From Flavobacterium frigoritolerans (GTDB taxonomy: Bacteria > Bacteroidota > Bacteroidia > Flavobacteriales > Flavobacteriaceae), in the NCBI RefSeq assembly GCF_025847275.1, contig NZ_JAOZEV010000003.1, positions 359,194-423,193 of the forward strand: a DNA stretch of 64,000 nt, given 5' to 3'. A program made the translations under genes and the position numbers. This document shows, in pieces, positions 17,723 to 26,347 of the stretch (positions within the stretch are counted from its first letter, which is position 1; every line of letters starts with the position of its first letter). Below the pieces are notes generated by a model. That model searched no databases. It was given only the letters and a program-made list of their open reading frames with translations, and was not told where the DNA came from.

Positions 17723-18139
17723 TTAAAACATTTTTCGAGATAAATAATCCTGAAGCATTATAGTTGCTGAGATTTCATCAATCAAACCTTTATTCTGACG
17801 CTGTTTTTTGCTAAGACCGCTATCAATCATTGTTTGAAATGCCATTTTAGAAGTAAATCTTTCGTCAACCCGAACCACTTTCATATCAGGGAAAATATTA
17901 GAAAAATGAGTTACAAATCCTTTTATAATTGAAGCACTTTGTGAAGGCTCTCCATTCATTTGTTTTGGTTCACCTATTAAGACCGCTTCGACTTTTTCTT
18001 TTGCAAAATAATCTTTTAAAAAATCGATTGTTGTATTGGATGGAATAGTAGTTAAACCCGAGGCAATAATTTGTAATTCATCAGTAACAGCTATTCCTGT
18101 TCTTTTCTGTCCGTAATCTATAGCGAGAATTCTTGGCAT
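17723..18139 (-). CDS. ruvX: Holliday junction resolvase-like RuvX (YqgF), 16S rRNA processing
   Basis: A 138-residue RNase H-fold protein of the YqgF family, implicated in 5' processing of pre-16S rRNA. The N-terminal ILAIDYGQKRTGIAVTD carries the catalytic Asp, VLIGEPKQMNG follows, and VDERFTSKMA holds the conserved acidic/Arg cluster. I start at ATG 18139 (MPRILAIDYG), which gives the normal length. A longer reading from 18184 would start upstream of the -7 box at 18158-18165. Confidence 0.94.
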   Translation of the reverse strand: MPRILAIDYGQKRTGIAVTDELQIIASGLTTIPSNTTIDFLKDYFAKEKVEAVLIGEPKQMNGEPSQSASIIKGFVTHFSNIFPDMKVVRVDERFTSKMAFQTMIDSGLSKKQRQNKGLIDEISATIMLQDYLSRKMF

Positions 18140-18157
18140 CTTATTAAAATTATAGTA

Positions 18158-18165
18158 CAAAGATA
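18158..18165 (-). promoter_or_regulatory. -7 promoter element of ruvX
   Basis: TATCTTTG on the minus strand, a perfect TAnnTTTG match 18 nt before the ruvX ATG, supporting the short start. Confidence 0.55.
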
Positions 18166-18219
18166 CATAAAGTAAAAACCTCATACCTTTAGTGCCAGCC
18201 TAAATTTCAAACAAGCTCC

Positions 18220-18253
18220 AAAAAAAAATCCGTTCTAGAATTTAAAACGGATT
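18220..18253 (-). terminator. Strong intrinsic terminator with no gene upstream of it
   Basis: AATCCGTT (18227-18234) pairs with AACGGATT (18246-18253) around an 11-nt loop. On the minus strand it is followed by nine T (18228-18220). It lies upstream of the ruvX promoter, so it cannot terminate ruvX. The only visible leftward promoter feeding it is at 18404-18447. Confidence 0.85.
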
Positions 18254-18399
18254 AATTAAATTTTTTCTCCAAAAAAAATTAAAACAATATTAAAAAATTC
18301 ACATAAAGAGCCTACCACTCAACTCTATTTATACTAATTCAAAGATTTAAACAATCTTAAATGGAATTTTACTCTTAAAAATTTCTTATATATAATTTC
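18225..18399 (-). ncRNA. Candidate FNR-controlled small RNA
   Basis: A leftward transcript of roughly 175-180 nt is defined by a promoter with an FNR-like site (18404-18447) and a nine-T intrinsic terminator (18220-18253). The longest ATG reading frame near the 5' end is only about eight codons, so no protein is expected. A second small stem (AAGATT / AATCTT) lies about 45-60 nt into the RNA. By analogy with FnrS of enterobacteria it could repress mRNAs when oxygen is scarce; that role is inference. Exact ends are estimated from the -7 box and the T run. Confidence 0.55.
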
Positions 18400-18403
18400 A
18401 TTT

Positions 18404-18447
18404 CAAAAGTAATACCTATTATGATTTTAATTCATGATAATTATCAT
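18404..18447 (-). promoter_or_regulatory. FNR-like site and -7 box in an intergenic region
   Basis: The perfect palindrome ATGATAATTATCAT (18434-18447), the same 14 bases as at hemN, lies exactly 22 nt from TACTTTTG on the minus strand (18411-18404). On the plus strand the corresponding position holds no TAnnTTTG, so the promoter points left, away from the sulfatase gene at 18715. Confidence 0.72.
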
Positions 18448-18714
18448 TGAACAAAAGAAAGAATTAACTTGTTTTTAAATAATTTTACCTAGCAAATCCC
18501 CTTCAAAAACAACATATAAAACACTAAAAAACAACACTATTAAACAATTAACAATGTTCAAAAACTTTTAAAACTATATCATGCTTTTAAAAATTAGATT
18601 AATTAAGTAAGTATAATTTAAAAAAAAATAGTTCTTTTGCCCAAAATTTCTTTTTCTTCTCATAGAAAAACCAAAAAATAAAAGCAAATATTTCAAAAAA
18701 ATACTAAAACCCAA
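18448..18714. other. AT-rich intergenic region upstream of the sulfatase gene
   Basis: No gene is visible. It must contain the promoter of the LTA-synthase-like gene at 18715; only an imperfect -7 candidate (TTCTTTTG, near 18633) is seen, and nothing else stands out. Confidence 0.5.
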
Positions 18715-20583
18715 ATGAATAACTATAAAAATAGTATTGTTTTATTCCTAAAAAGATTCTTTTTAATTGTAATAATCTACCAATTCGTTCGAATTTTATT
18801 TTATCTCATGAATTTGAAATTATTTGAAGCCTTTACATTTCCAACCTTTTTAGGAGGCCTTCTCTTTGATTTTGCTGCCATTGCTTATATTAATATAATT
18901 TTTATGGTTGCGCATTTGATTCCTGGTAATTTCAAATACAAACCAAGATATCAAGCTGTTTTAAAGTTCACTTTTTACTTGGTAAATCTTATCTTTATCG
19001 CTACTAATTTCATCGACATTATCTACTACCGTTTTACTGGTAGAAGAAGTACTTTTGGAATGATTACTGCCAAAGGGATGGAACAAGAAGCTTTAGGATT
19101 AATTCCCTCGTTTTTAAAAGAGTTTTGGTACATCTTTGTTTTATTTCTTATTGTAAGTATTCTGTTCTGGAAATTAATCCCGAATTTAAGAACACATTTA
19201 ATACACGAAAAATCAACTAAAAAAGATTACTACAGACAATTTGCTTATTTTATTACTTCTTTAGTTATAATTTTATTGATGGGTCGTGGTGGATTCCAAA
19301 AAAAACCAATTAGAATCGTAGATGCTGCTGAATATGGAGCATTAAACAATTCTGCATTAGTCTTAAATACTCCTTTTTGCATCCTAAAATCTGCTGTTAA
19401 AAAAGAAGATATTGAGAAAGTAAACTATTTTAATGAGAAAGAATTAATTTCTATTTACAATCCTATTATCTCTTTAAAACCAATCGAACCAACTATTAAA
19501 AAAAATGTAGTCATTTTAATTTTGGAAAGTTTCGGTAATGAAAATATAAGACGCGGACAAACTCCTTTCTTAGATTCACTAATAACAAAATCATACTACT
19601 TTAAGAATGGATTTGCAAACGGAAAAGTTTCAATAGATGCTGTTCCATCCATCCTTTCTAGTATTCCAAGCTTAATGAATAATTCTTTCATATCATCTAG
19701 TTATGCTTTAAATAAAATAAATGGTCTCCCAAAAATTTTCAAAAAAGAAGGCTACAATACATCATTTTTTCACGGTGCTTTTAATGGCAGCCAGAACTTT
19801 GACCAATATGCTGAAGTAGCTGGATTCGACCAATACTATGGAAAAGATCAATATACTGGCAAAGAAGCTTTTGATGGTAAATGGGGAGTCTTTGATGAAG
19901 AATTCCTTCAATTCTATGCTTCTAAATTAACTTCTTTTAAACAACCCTTTTTTAGTTCAATATTTACTATTTCTTCACACAATCCATATATTATTCCCGA
20001 AAGATATAAAGGAAAATTCCCTAAAGGAACCACTGAGATCCAAGAAAGTATAGCATATACCGATTTTGCCTTACGAAAGTTTTTTAATACCGCTAAAAAA
20101 GAAGGATGGTACAAGAATACATTATTTGTTATCTCTTCGGATCATACTTCCTCTGGAGGAGATAAAGATATTGATAAAACAAATATTGGAAAGTTTAACA
20201 TTCCTATTTTATTTTTCGACCCATCAAATCCTCAATTAATAGGTGTCAGTGACAAAAACTTTCAGCAAATCGATATCATGCCAAGTATTTTAGATTACTT
20301 AAATATAAAAACTGATATGGTAAGTTTTGGTAAAAGCTACAAATCTAAAGAAAACTTCGTAGTATATTACCTGCAGGGAACTTATCACTATATTAAAGAC
20401 GATTACTATCTGGCTTTTGCAAATAATAAAACAATAGGACTATATAAGTGGAAAGAAGATGTTTTATTAAAAAACAACTTAATGTCACAAAATAAACCTA
20501 AAGTCAAAGAATATGAGAAATTCTTAAAAGCATATATACAATCTTTTAGTCAAAGAGTTATCAATAATAAACTAGCTATTTAA
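18715..20583 (+). CDS. LTA synthase family sulfatase-fold membrane protein
   Basis: A 622-residue protein with about five N-terminal helices (residues 10-200) and an extracytoplasmic sulfatase-fold domain (about 260-600). The metal/nucleophile region VVILILESFGNEN and the downstream SSDHTSSGG fit the LtaS/OpgB/EptA-like alkaline phosphatase superfamily. Family members transfer phosphoglycerol or phosphoethanolamine to envelope glycans. A Gram-negative flavobacterium has no lipoteichoic acid, so the target is probably a periplasmic or outer-membrane glycan (inference). Monocistronic, with a long-stem terminator after it. Confidence 0.88.
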   Translation: MNNYKNSIVLFLKRFFLIVIIYQFVRILFYLMNLKLFEAFTFPTFLGGLLFDFAAIAYINIIFMVAHLIPGNFKYKPRYQAVLKFTFYLVNLIFIATNFIDIIYYRFTGRRSTFGMITAKGMEQEALGLIPSFLKEFWYIFVLFLIVSILFWKLIPNLRTHLIHEKSTKKDYYRQFAYFITSLVIILLMGRGGFQKKPIRIVDAAEYGALNNSALVLNTPFCILKSAVKKEDIEKVNYFNEKELISIYNPIISLKPIEPTIKKNVVILILESFGNENIRRGQTPFLDSLITKSYYFKNGFANGKVSIDAVPSILSSIPSLMNNSFISSSYALNKINGLPKIFKKEGYNTSFFHGAFNGSQNFDQYAEVAGFDQYYGKDQYTGKEAFDGKWGVFDEEFLQFYASKLTSFKQPFFSSIFTISSHNPYIIPERYKGKFPKGTTEIQESIAYTDFALRKFFNTAKKEGWYKNTLFVISSDHTSSGGDKDIDKTNIGKFNIPILFFDPSNPQLIGVSDKNFQQIDIMPSILDYLNIKTDMVSFGKSYKSKENFVVYYLQGTYHYIKDDYYLAFANNKTIGLYKWKEDVLLKNNLMSQNKPKVKEYEKFLKAYIQSFSQRVINNKLAI

Positions 20584-20634
20584 CTCATTCTAAAAAACAA
20601 ACCAACTCGATCTGAGGACTTAAAATATATTTAC

Positions 20635-20672
20635 AAAAGACAATGGAGGTTTGAAACCTCCATTGTCTTTTT
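20635..20672 (+). terminator. Intrinsic terminator of the LTA-synthase-like gene
   Basis: A stem of about 18 bp built around GACAATGGAGG / CCTCCATTGTC with almost no loop, followed by T residues. Confidence 0.88.
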
Positions 20673-20727
20673 ATATAAATAAACTCTATTAATCATCGAT
20701 TATTCCATAAAACTAATACAAACTTAA

Positions 20728-20763
20728 ATAGGGTTTGACTTTAATTAAAAAGTCAAACCCTAT
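20728..20763 (-). terminator. Hairpin downstream of the PAS gene
   Basis: ATAGGGTTTGACT pairs with AGTCAAACCCTAT around a 10-nt AT loop. It lies 35 bp beyond the PAS gene stop, so it probably ends that transcript. The T tract is weak. Confidence 0.6.
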
Positions 20764-20798
20764 CTTTAAACTTAGCTCTTTTAGAGAGCTATTTATCT

Positions 20799-21434
20799 CT
20801 ATCTATTAAAAAAACGACTAAAGAAACCTCTTTCCTCCTCTTCCTCTATTTCATAAGTCTCTGGTTGATGATTTTGTGCCTTTAATTGCGTTCTCTCATG
20901 CTCATACATTAAGTCTTTAATATACTCGACATATGTTCTATTTTTCTCTTCTAAAAATCCAATCAGATATTTCTCACTGAACTCCATTCCGCTAGCTGAT
21001 TCTATCTGCAATAATTTTTTATACAAAGGCTCAATATGCATTGCGATTACTTCTTGTGGAACAGCACGTCTTCTTCCAAAATAGTTTACTATCACTCCAT
21101 TTGAATCTCTTGCTATTTCAAAATCAGTAATAACCCAATAAAACCTACCAGATTTAGCTAGATTTTTTACAATTGCATGAAAGTTATTCCCTTCTTTAAG
21201 ATTTTCCCATAATACCTTAAATAGTACTCGTGGCATATCAGGATGCCTTATGATACTGTGCGGCTGTCCCATTAGTTCATAATCTTCATATCCGCAAACA
21301 TCTACAAAAGTTTCATTTGCGTATTCGATAATCCCAAACGGATTTGTTTTACTCATGATTACTTGGGTTTTATCCCAAGAAACTTCTTTATCAATTGGTG
21401 TTGGTCTGTTAAACAATTCTTTTTCTTGATTCAT
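20799..21434 (-). CDS. Aer-like PAS domain protein
   Basis: A 211-residue soluble protein. The PAS domain spans about residues 25-125 and carries GIIEYANETFVDVCGY, GQPHSIIRHPDMPR and GRFYWVITDFEI, the pattern of Aer-type PAS domains that bind FAD and report redox or oxygen state. The rest is helical with a highly acidic segment and an FFSRFF end. No kinase, HAMP or signalling domain is attached, so its output is unknown. The promoter has the same FNR-like architecture as the cbb3 genes, linking it to oxygen response. Confidence 0.82.
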   Translation of the reverse strand: MNQEKELFNRPTPIDKEVSWDKTQVIMSKTNPFGIIEYANETFVDVCGYEDYELMGQPHSIIRHPDMPRVLFKVLWENLKEGNNFHAIVKNLAKSGRFYWVITDFEIARDSNGVIVNYFGRRRAVPQEVIAMHIEPLYKKLLQIESASGMEFSEKYLIGFLEEKNRTYVEYIKDLMYEHERTQLKAQNHQPETYEIEEEEERGFFSRFFNR

Positions 21435-21527
21435 TTTTAAAAATTAAGATTAGATTTTAAATTAAATTTTTGAGGGGGGCAAAAAGAGATTTAAAAAAAC
21501 AATTTATTTTGTCGTGAAATTGTCTTA

Positions 21528-21571
21528 CAAAAATACTTTCATAAGAAATAATAAAAATTGACATTTATCAG
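21528..21571 (-). promoter_or_regulatory. FNR-like site and -7 box of the PAS gene
   Basis: On the minus strand CTGATAAATGTCAA (21571-21558) lies exactly 22 nt from TATTTTTG (21535-21528). The inner TGATAAATGTCA is identical to the ccoI and ccoS sites; only the outermost base of each half differs. The ATG is 93 nt beyond the -7 box, giving a leader of about 90 nt. Confidence 0.68.
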
Positions 21572-21690
21572 GAAATAAGACAAAAAAAGGTTTTAAGTAA
21601 GAAAAATTATTCAAAAAGGAGTTCTTGGTTTTAAAACCACAAAATAAATTGTTCTTTTTTTATAAAAATGTTACTATAAAGTAATGAGGG

Positions 21691-21720
21691 TTGTTTTAAA
21701 AAAAAATCGAATTATATTTG
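21691..21720 (+). promoter_or_regulatory. dapD promoter (-33 TTG and -7 TATATTTG)
   Basis: TTG at 21691-21693 is spaced 19 nt from TATATTTG (21713-21720), a full match to the two-part Bacteroidota promoter. It lies 18 nt before the dapD ATG and contains the TTG that could be mistaken for an earlier start. Confidence 0.7.
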
Positions 21721-21738
21721 TCTAAAATATTTACTATT

Positions 21739-22554
21739 ATGAATTCATTACAAACTATTATAGAACAAGCTTGGGAAAACAGAGCTTTACTACAAGAAAC
21801 TACAACAACTGATGCCATCAGAGAAGTTATTGAGCTTTTGGACACAGGAAAATTACGTGTTGCTGAACCAGTTGGGGATGCTTGGCAAGTTAACGAATGG
21901 GTAAAAAAAGCAGTGGTTATGTATTTCCCTATTCAAAAAATGGAAACTCTAGAATCTGGTATTTTCGAATATCACGATAAAATGTTACTAAAAAGAGGAT
22001 ATGCCGAAAAAGGAATTCGTGTAGTACCTAATGCTGTGGCACGTTATGGAGCATATATCTCTAGCGGAGTAATCTTAATGCCTAGCTATGTAAATATTGG
22101 GGCATATGTTGATGAAGGAACTATGGTAGATACATGGGCAACCGTAGGAAGCTGTGCTCAAATTGGTAAGAATGTACATTTAAGTGGTGGTGTAGGAATT
22201 GGTGGCGTATTAGAGCCATTACAAGCTGCTCCAGTAATTGTCGAAGACGGAGCATTTATAGGTTCACGTTGTATTGTTGTAGAAGGTGTTCATGTTGGTA
22301 AAGAAGCAGTTTTAGGAGCAAACGTATGTTTAACTGCTTCAACTAAAATAATTGACGTAACTGGTGACACTCCTGTAGAAATGAAAGGGTATGTTCCTGC
22401 ACGTTCTGTAGTGATTCCTGGAAGTTACACCAAAAAATTTGCCGCTGGAGAGTTTCAAGTTCCATGTGCTTTAATTATTGGTACTCGTAAACCTTCTACA
22501 GACTTAAAAACTTCATTAAACAATGCACTTCGAGAATACGATGTTGCTGTATAA
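21739..22554 (+). CDS. dapD: Tetrahydrodipicolinate N-succinyltransferase
   Basis: A 271-residue left-handed beta-helix acyltransferase of the lysine/diaminopimelate pathway that makes N-succinyl-2-amino-6-oxopimelate. The N-terminal helical domain is followed by hexapeptide repeats, including MPSYVNIGAYVDEGTMVDTW and GSCAQIGKNVHLSGGVGIGG, the DapD signature. Start at ATG 21739 (MNSLQTIIEQAW) gives the family length; the in-frame TTG at 21718 lies inside the -7 box. The gene ends in a strong terminator. Confidence 0.97.
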   Translation: MNSLQTIIEQAWENRALLQETTTTDAIREVIELLDTGKLRVAEPVGDAWQVNEWVKKAVVMYFPIQKMETLESGIFEYHDKMLLKRGYAEKGIRVVPNAVARYGAYISSGVILMPSYVNIGAYVDEGTMVDTWATVGSCAQIGKNVHLSGGVGIGGVLEPLQAAPVIVEDGAFIGSRCIVVEGVHVGKEAVLGANVCLTASTKIIDVTGDTPVEMKGYVPARSVVIPGSYTKKFAAGEFQVPCALIIGTRKPSTDLKTSLNNALREYDVAV

Positions 22555-22584
22555 AGCTTTCCATTAGAAAAATTAAGTTAAAAA

Positions 22585-22630
22585 AAATCCAAATTCCATT
22601 CAATAATAATGATTGGAATTTGGATTTTTT
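22585..22630 (+). terminator. Intrinsic terminator of dapD
   Basis: AAATCCAAATTCCA pairs perfectly with TGGAATTTGGATTT across a 15-nt loop and is followed by T residues. Confidence 0.9.
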
Positions 22631-22671
22631 TACTTCAATTTGTAACCTCTTTAATATTATTCAAATTTTAC

Positions 22672-23736
22672 ATGAAAATACTTGTAATCCAACAAAAAAT
22701 GATTGGAGATGTTTTGATTAGCAGCATAATATGCAACAATCTGCGCAATGCTTATCCTGACGCTCAAATTGACTATTTAGTTTATAGTTCAACAACTCCT
22801 GTTTTGGAAGGCAACTCAAGTATTGACAATATAATTTTATTTGAAGAAAAGCATCGAAAAAGCAAAAGAGAATTATTAAAGCTTGGATTTCAGATTCGCA
22901 ATGAAAAATATGACTTATTAATTGATGCATATTCAAAATTAGAAAGTTGGATATTAGTTTTTCTTAGTAATGCAAAACAAAAGATATCTTACAAAAAACC
23001 TGGAAGAAATTTTTTATATACAGATAATGTAGCATTTGAACCTTTTCCTAAAACCAATTTAGGTCTAGCAATCGAGAGAAGACTTTCTCTATTAGAACCT
23101 CTTAATCTAAAAATAAAAATTGATCCTATTCCGAAATTATTCGTCTCTGATAAAGAAGATAAAGAAGCCAAAGATCTATTTTACAAACATAATGTTCAGA
23201 ATAACAGAAAAACGGTTATGATTAGTCTTTTAGGAAGTGAAAAATTAAAAACATATCCTTTAGATTTTATGGCTAAAATCGTAGATCATATTGCCGATAA
23301 TGCAAATGTAAATATTCTCTTTAATTATTTCCCAAAACAGCTTGAAGAGGCTAAAATAGTTTTTAATAAGTGCAAGCCATCAACTCAGCAAAAAATTTAT
23401 TTTGATTTATTGGGTAGTGATTTACGCTCATTTATTGGTATAGTAAATCAATGTGCTTTAATTATCGGAAATGATGGTGGTGCCATAAATATGGCAAAAG
23501 CACTTAACAAACCTTCATTTATTATTTTTTCCCCTTGGATTGAAAAGAAAATATGGGCTACTTTTGAGGATGAGATTCATCATGTATCAGTACATTTAAA
23601 AGATTATCGTTCTGATTTATTTGAGCATAAAACTGAGAAAATGCTCAAAAAAGAATCACTGTCGTTATATCAGGAATTTAAACCTGATTTTTTTAATGAT
23701 AAATTAAAATTGTTTTTAGAACAAAATCTAAGTTAA
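22672..23736 (+). CDS. Glycosyltransferase family 9 (heptosyltransferase-like)
   Basis: A 354-residue cytoplasmic GT-B enzyme of the ADP-heptose:LPS heptosyltransferase family. MKILVIQQKMIGDVLISSII is the typical N-terminus, and GNDGGAINMAKALNKPSFIIFSP is the nucleotide-sugar binding region, a variant of the usual DSGPMH motif. It probably acts in the LPS inner core. I start at ATG 22672, because an earlier in-frame ATG at 22609 lies inside the dapD terminator. It stands alone, facing the WaaP-like kinase gene. Confidence 0.88.
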   Translation: MKILVIQQKMIGDVLISSIICNNLRNAYPDAQIDYLVYSSTTPVLEGNSSIDNIILFEEKHRKSKRELLKLGFQIRNEKYDLLIDAYSKLESWILVFLSNAKQKISYKKPGRNFLYTDNVAFEPFPKTNLGLAIERRLSLLEPLNLKIKIDPIPKLFVSDKEDKEAKDLFYKHNVQNNRKTVMISLLGSEKLKTYPLDFMAKIVDHIADNANVNILFNYFPKQLEEAKIVFNKCKPSTQQKIYFDLLGSDLRSFIGIVNQCALIIGNDGGAINMAKALNKPSFIIFSPWIEKKIWATFEDEIHHVSVHLKDYRSDLFEHKTEKMLKKESLSLYQEFKPDFFNDKLKLFLEQNLS

Positions 23737-23938
23737 ATCCAATTAAATCTAGCAAAAAAGCATACTAACGGCAATAACCATAACCTAAATTTAGGCATTT
23801 GTTTATACCTAATAGCTACACGTTTAAAACTCAAAAAACCATATAATAAGTAAACTTATATATTACCCTTAGTAATTAAATGTTTTTTTTGCAATAAACT
23901 TGAAAGTTCTCGAAGAGTTTCAAAATAAAAACTTCTAA

Positions 23939-24706
23939 TTAAGATTTCCAAAATTTAAGTTTCTTTTTTAGTCTTTTCTTTTTTGCAAATTCATCTTGAA
24001 AATGTGTCGTTGCTCCCCACATTTTCTCAAAAATTTCAGTTTCAGTCTTACTTGTATAAAATTTTGAATATTCGTTACTCATTACAGCAATCATTTCTTT
24101 TAGTGGTGTTAGACGTCTAAAATTGTTCATACGCTGCTCAAAGCTCATATTTTCATAAAAGTTCATTCGATTCAAGTCGACTAGAAAGAACTCGTATTGG
24201 TTTTCTAATTTCTTTTTGATTAATGTATTTCCAGGTGAATGATCTAAAAATTCTATTCCTTTTTCGTGTAAATCAAAAGTAAATTTAGTGAACTGTCTTA
24301 AAATATTTTCACGATCAGAATAATCAGGAATTTCTACCAATTCTCTGTATGTTAAATCAGCTTCCAAATGTTCGCTAACATAATAACTATCTCGTAATCC
24401 TATGCCATTAAAATTTTCAAAAAAAGCAATTGGCTCAGGAGTTCCTATTCCTTTCTCAAGTAATAGTTCTGCATATTCAAACGAGCGTCTGGCTTTAGAT
24501 TTTCTAAAATACTTGTAGGCTATTTTATTAACAATATTCGGAATCTTAAAGGATTTAATGTTGATTTTTTTTCCATTTAAATTAAACAGCTTAATCTTAT
24601 TGCGATCTCCATTTCCAAAAAGTTCACCTGAACTATGAAAATTTCCAATACAATTTTTCACTTCATTTTCTTCTGACAAGTACCTATTACTAATTTTTGA
24701 TTTCAT
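23939..24706 (-). CDS. WaaP/Kdo-kinase-like lipopolysaccharide kinase
   Basis: A 255-residue protein-kinase-fold protein. Residues about 45-75 carry the ATP-binding lysine region (NIKSFKIPN), HEKGIEFLDHSPGNTL is the catalytic loop with Asp and Asn, and FLVDLNRM is the metal-binding equivalent of DFG. This matches LPS heptose/Kdo kinases (InaA/WaaP group), which phosphorylate core sugars. It ends in a very basic tail that may contact the membrane. It follows the GT4 gene by 41 bp and is probably cotranscribed with it. Confidence 0.8.
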   Translation of the reverse strand: MKSKISNRYLSEENEVKNCIGNFHSSGELFGNGDRNKIKLFNLNGKKINIKSFKIPNIVNKIAYKYFRKSKARRSFEYAELLLEKGIGTPEPIAFFENFNGIGLRDSYYVSEHLEADLTYRELVEIPDYSDRENILRQFTKFTFDLHEKGIEFLDHSPGNTLIKKKLENQYEFFLVDLNRMNFYENMSFEQRMNNFRRLTPLKEMIAVMSNEYSKFYTSKTETEIFEKMWGATTHFQDEFAKKKRLKKKLKFWKS

Positions 24707-24747
24707 AAATGATCAATTATAAATTCATAAATCAATTAAGCTGATTA

Positions 24748-25854
24748 TTATGAATTTATTATTTTTTTATATTCTTCAGAATATTTTTTTGCAATTACAC
24801 TAGCTGCAAAATTATCATTAATTATTGAATTACCATTTTTAATAATCTTTTTTCGCAAATTTTCATCATCTAACAACAGATTAATCTTAGATGCCAAACT
24901 CACATAATCTTTAATTGGTGCAACATATCCGTTAACTCCATCTATAATCACTTCTGGAACGATTCCAACACTAGTTGTAACTACAGGAACTCCAACCAGC
25001 ATAGCCTCTAAAACAGATGTAGGCCCACCTTCTCTTTGGGATGTCATTAAAAAAACATCAAACTGAACATTCAAAGTAGAAGCATCTTCAATTTTATCAG
25101 TAAAGATTATAAACTTTTCAAGCTCTTTTTCTTTGATAATATTCAGGTATTCATCTGTTAATTTTGAGAACTCCCCTATTTGAAGAAAAACTACATCATC
25201 TCTTTTTAGCTCATTTATCAAATAATCAGCAACTTTAATAAACGTTTTTAGATCTTTTGCATCTGTATGATTAGCAATATTACCTATTATAAAATTATTT
25301 TTATTTATGGCATATTTTTGTCTTAAATCTACTTTTGCTATTTTATTTAAAATATCTAAAGAAACACAATCTGGAATAACGATTAATTTCTTTTTATTCT
25401 CATCTGAAAGAACCTGCGAAAAATTATTTTCAACAGATTTAGATACACAAAATATTGCGTCGATACCTTTATAGTTATATTTAAATTTACTTACATAACT
25501 ACTACTTGCACTAATAGCTTTTTTTGAAAAAACAGTTTTTATCTTCAATCTCAGAAAAAAATCACTTAAGACATAAAATGTCAAAGAATTACTTGTATGA
25601 AGATGTAATAAATCTGGTTTTTCTTTATCTAGTAACTCTTTAATGTATTTAAAATTTGAAAATTTGCTTAATTTTTTGTCTTTAATTTGTATAAAAGGAA
25701 AACCATTTATCAAACATTGTTTTTCAAGAACTGAATCTTTAATTCCAAAAACCACATTTTCAATTCCTATCTTATTTAGTTCAGGAATGCAATAAATCAA
25801 TTGTTGCTCATTTCCTCCCCATGCTTTAGCAGCTGATATATGTAATATTTTCAT
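24748..25854 (-). CDS. Glycosyltransferase family 4
   Basis: A 368-residue GT-B glycosyltransferase. MKILHISAAKAWGGNEQQ is the N-terminal donor/acceptor entry motif, and TSQREGGPTSVLEAMLVGVPVVTTSVGIVPEVI is the C-terminal Ex7E nucleotide-sugar site. The substrate cannot be told from sequence. I use ATG 25854; an in-frame TTG at 25878 falls within a near-consensus -7 box (CATATTTG). It is upstream of the WaaP-like kinase, so both probably act on the LPS core. Confidence 0.9.
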   Translation of the reverse strand: MKILHISAAKAWGGNEQQLIYCIPELNKIGIENVVFGIKDSVLEKQCLINGFPFIQIKDKKLSKFSNFKYIKELLDKEKPDLLHLHTSNSLTFYVLSDFFLRLKIKTVFSKKAISASSSYVSKFKYNYKGIDAIFCVSKSVENNFSQVLSDENKKKLIVIPDCVSLDILNKIAKVDLRQKYAINKNNFIIGNIANHTDAKDLKTFIKVADYLINELKRDDVVFLQIGEFSKLTDEYLNIIKEKELEKFIIFTDKIEDASTLNVQFDVFLMTSQREGGPTSVLEAMLVGVPVVTTSVGIVPEVIIDGVNGYVAPIKDYVSLASKINLLLDDENLRKKIIKNGNSIINDNFAASVIAKKYSEEYKKIINS

Positions 25855-26347
25855 TGGATTATTGGTTGTATTTTGCAAATATGCAGTTCTAAATTAAAAA
25901 TTAAATTTATTTTAATTTTATTGAGTTATTCTTATAAACTAACAAAAATACACATAGAATTTAACACTTCAAATTACAAATGGCTTAAAATTAAAAAAAT
26001 CACCTCATCTAGTTAAATTACCAATTTCTATTTTCCGAATTTTTATTTTATACATCCACAACCTACTTAATATAATTCTTTTTCTTAAACTTCAATTAAA
26101 AAGAACTTCACTCCACAATTTACCTTTCTTTAATAAATTAACAAAAATCCTTATTAAATTATTCCTTATACCTACAATAGAGCAATTTTAACAATATAGA
26201 TAATCATAAAAAGAAACAAAGATGATTTTATTTCTTTTTAATTATGGCAAAAAACACACTAATATTAATTAAATTATTTTTTCGAGGTTATCAACAATTG
26301 AAAAGGAATATTATATATTTGTCCTTTTTTTGTTAAGTACAAATATC
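25855..26347. other. AT-rich intergenic region between divergent glycosyltransferase genes
   Basis: About 490 bp without a convincing reading frame or RNA. It holds promoters at both ends: CATATTTG near 25873-25880 for the leftward GT4 gene and TATATTTG at 26314-26321 for the rightward GT2 gene. The middle is low-complexity A/T sequence. Confidence 0.5.

Noticed and set aside
18434..18447. The intergenic FNR-like site as the activator of the LTA-synthase-like gene at 18715
   Set aside because: The rightward position 22 nt away has no TAnnTTTG, and the gene lies 268 bp further; the leftward side has a perfect TACTTTTG at the right spacing.
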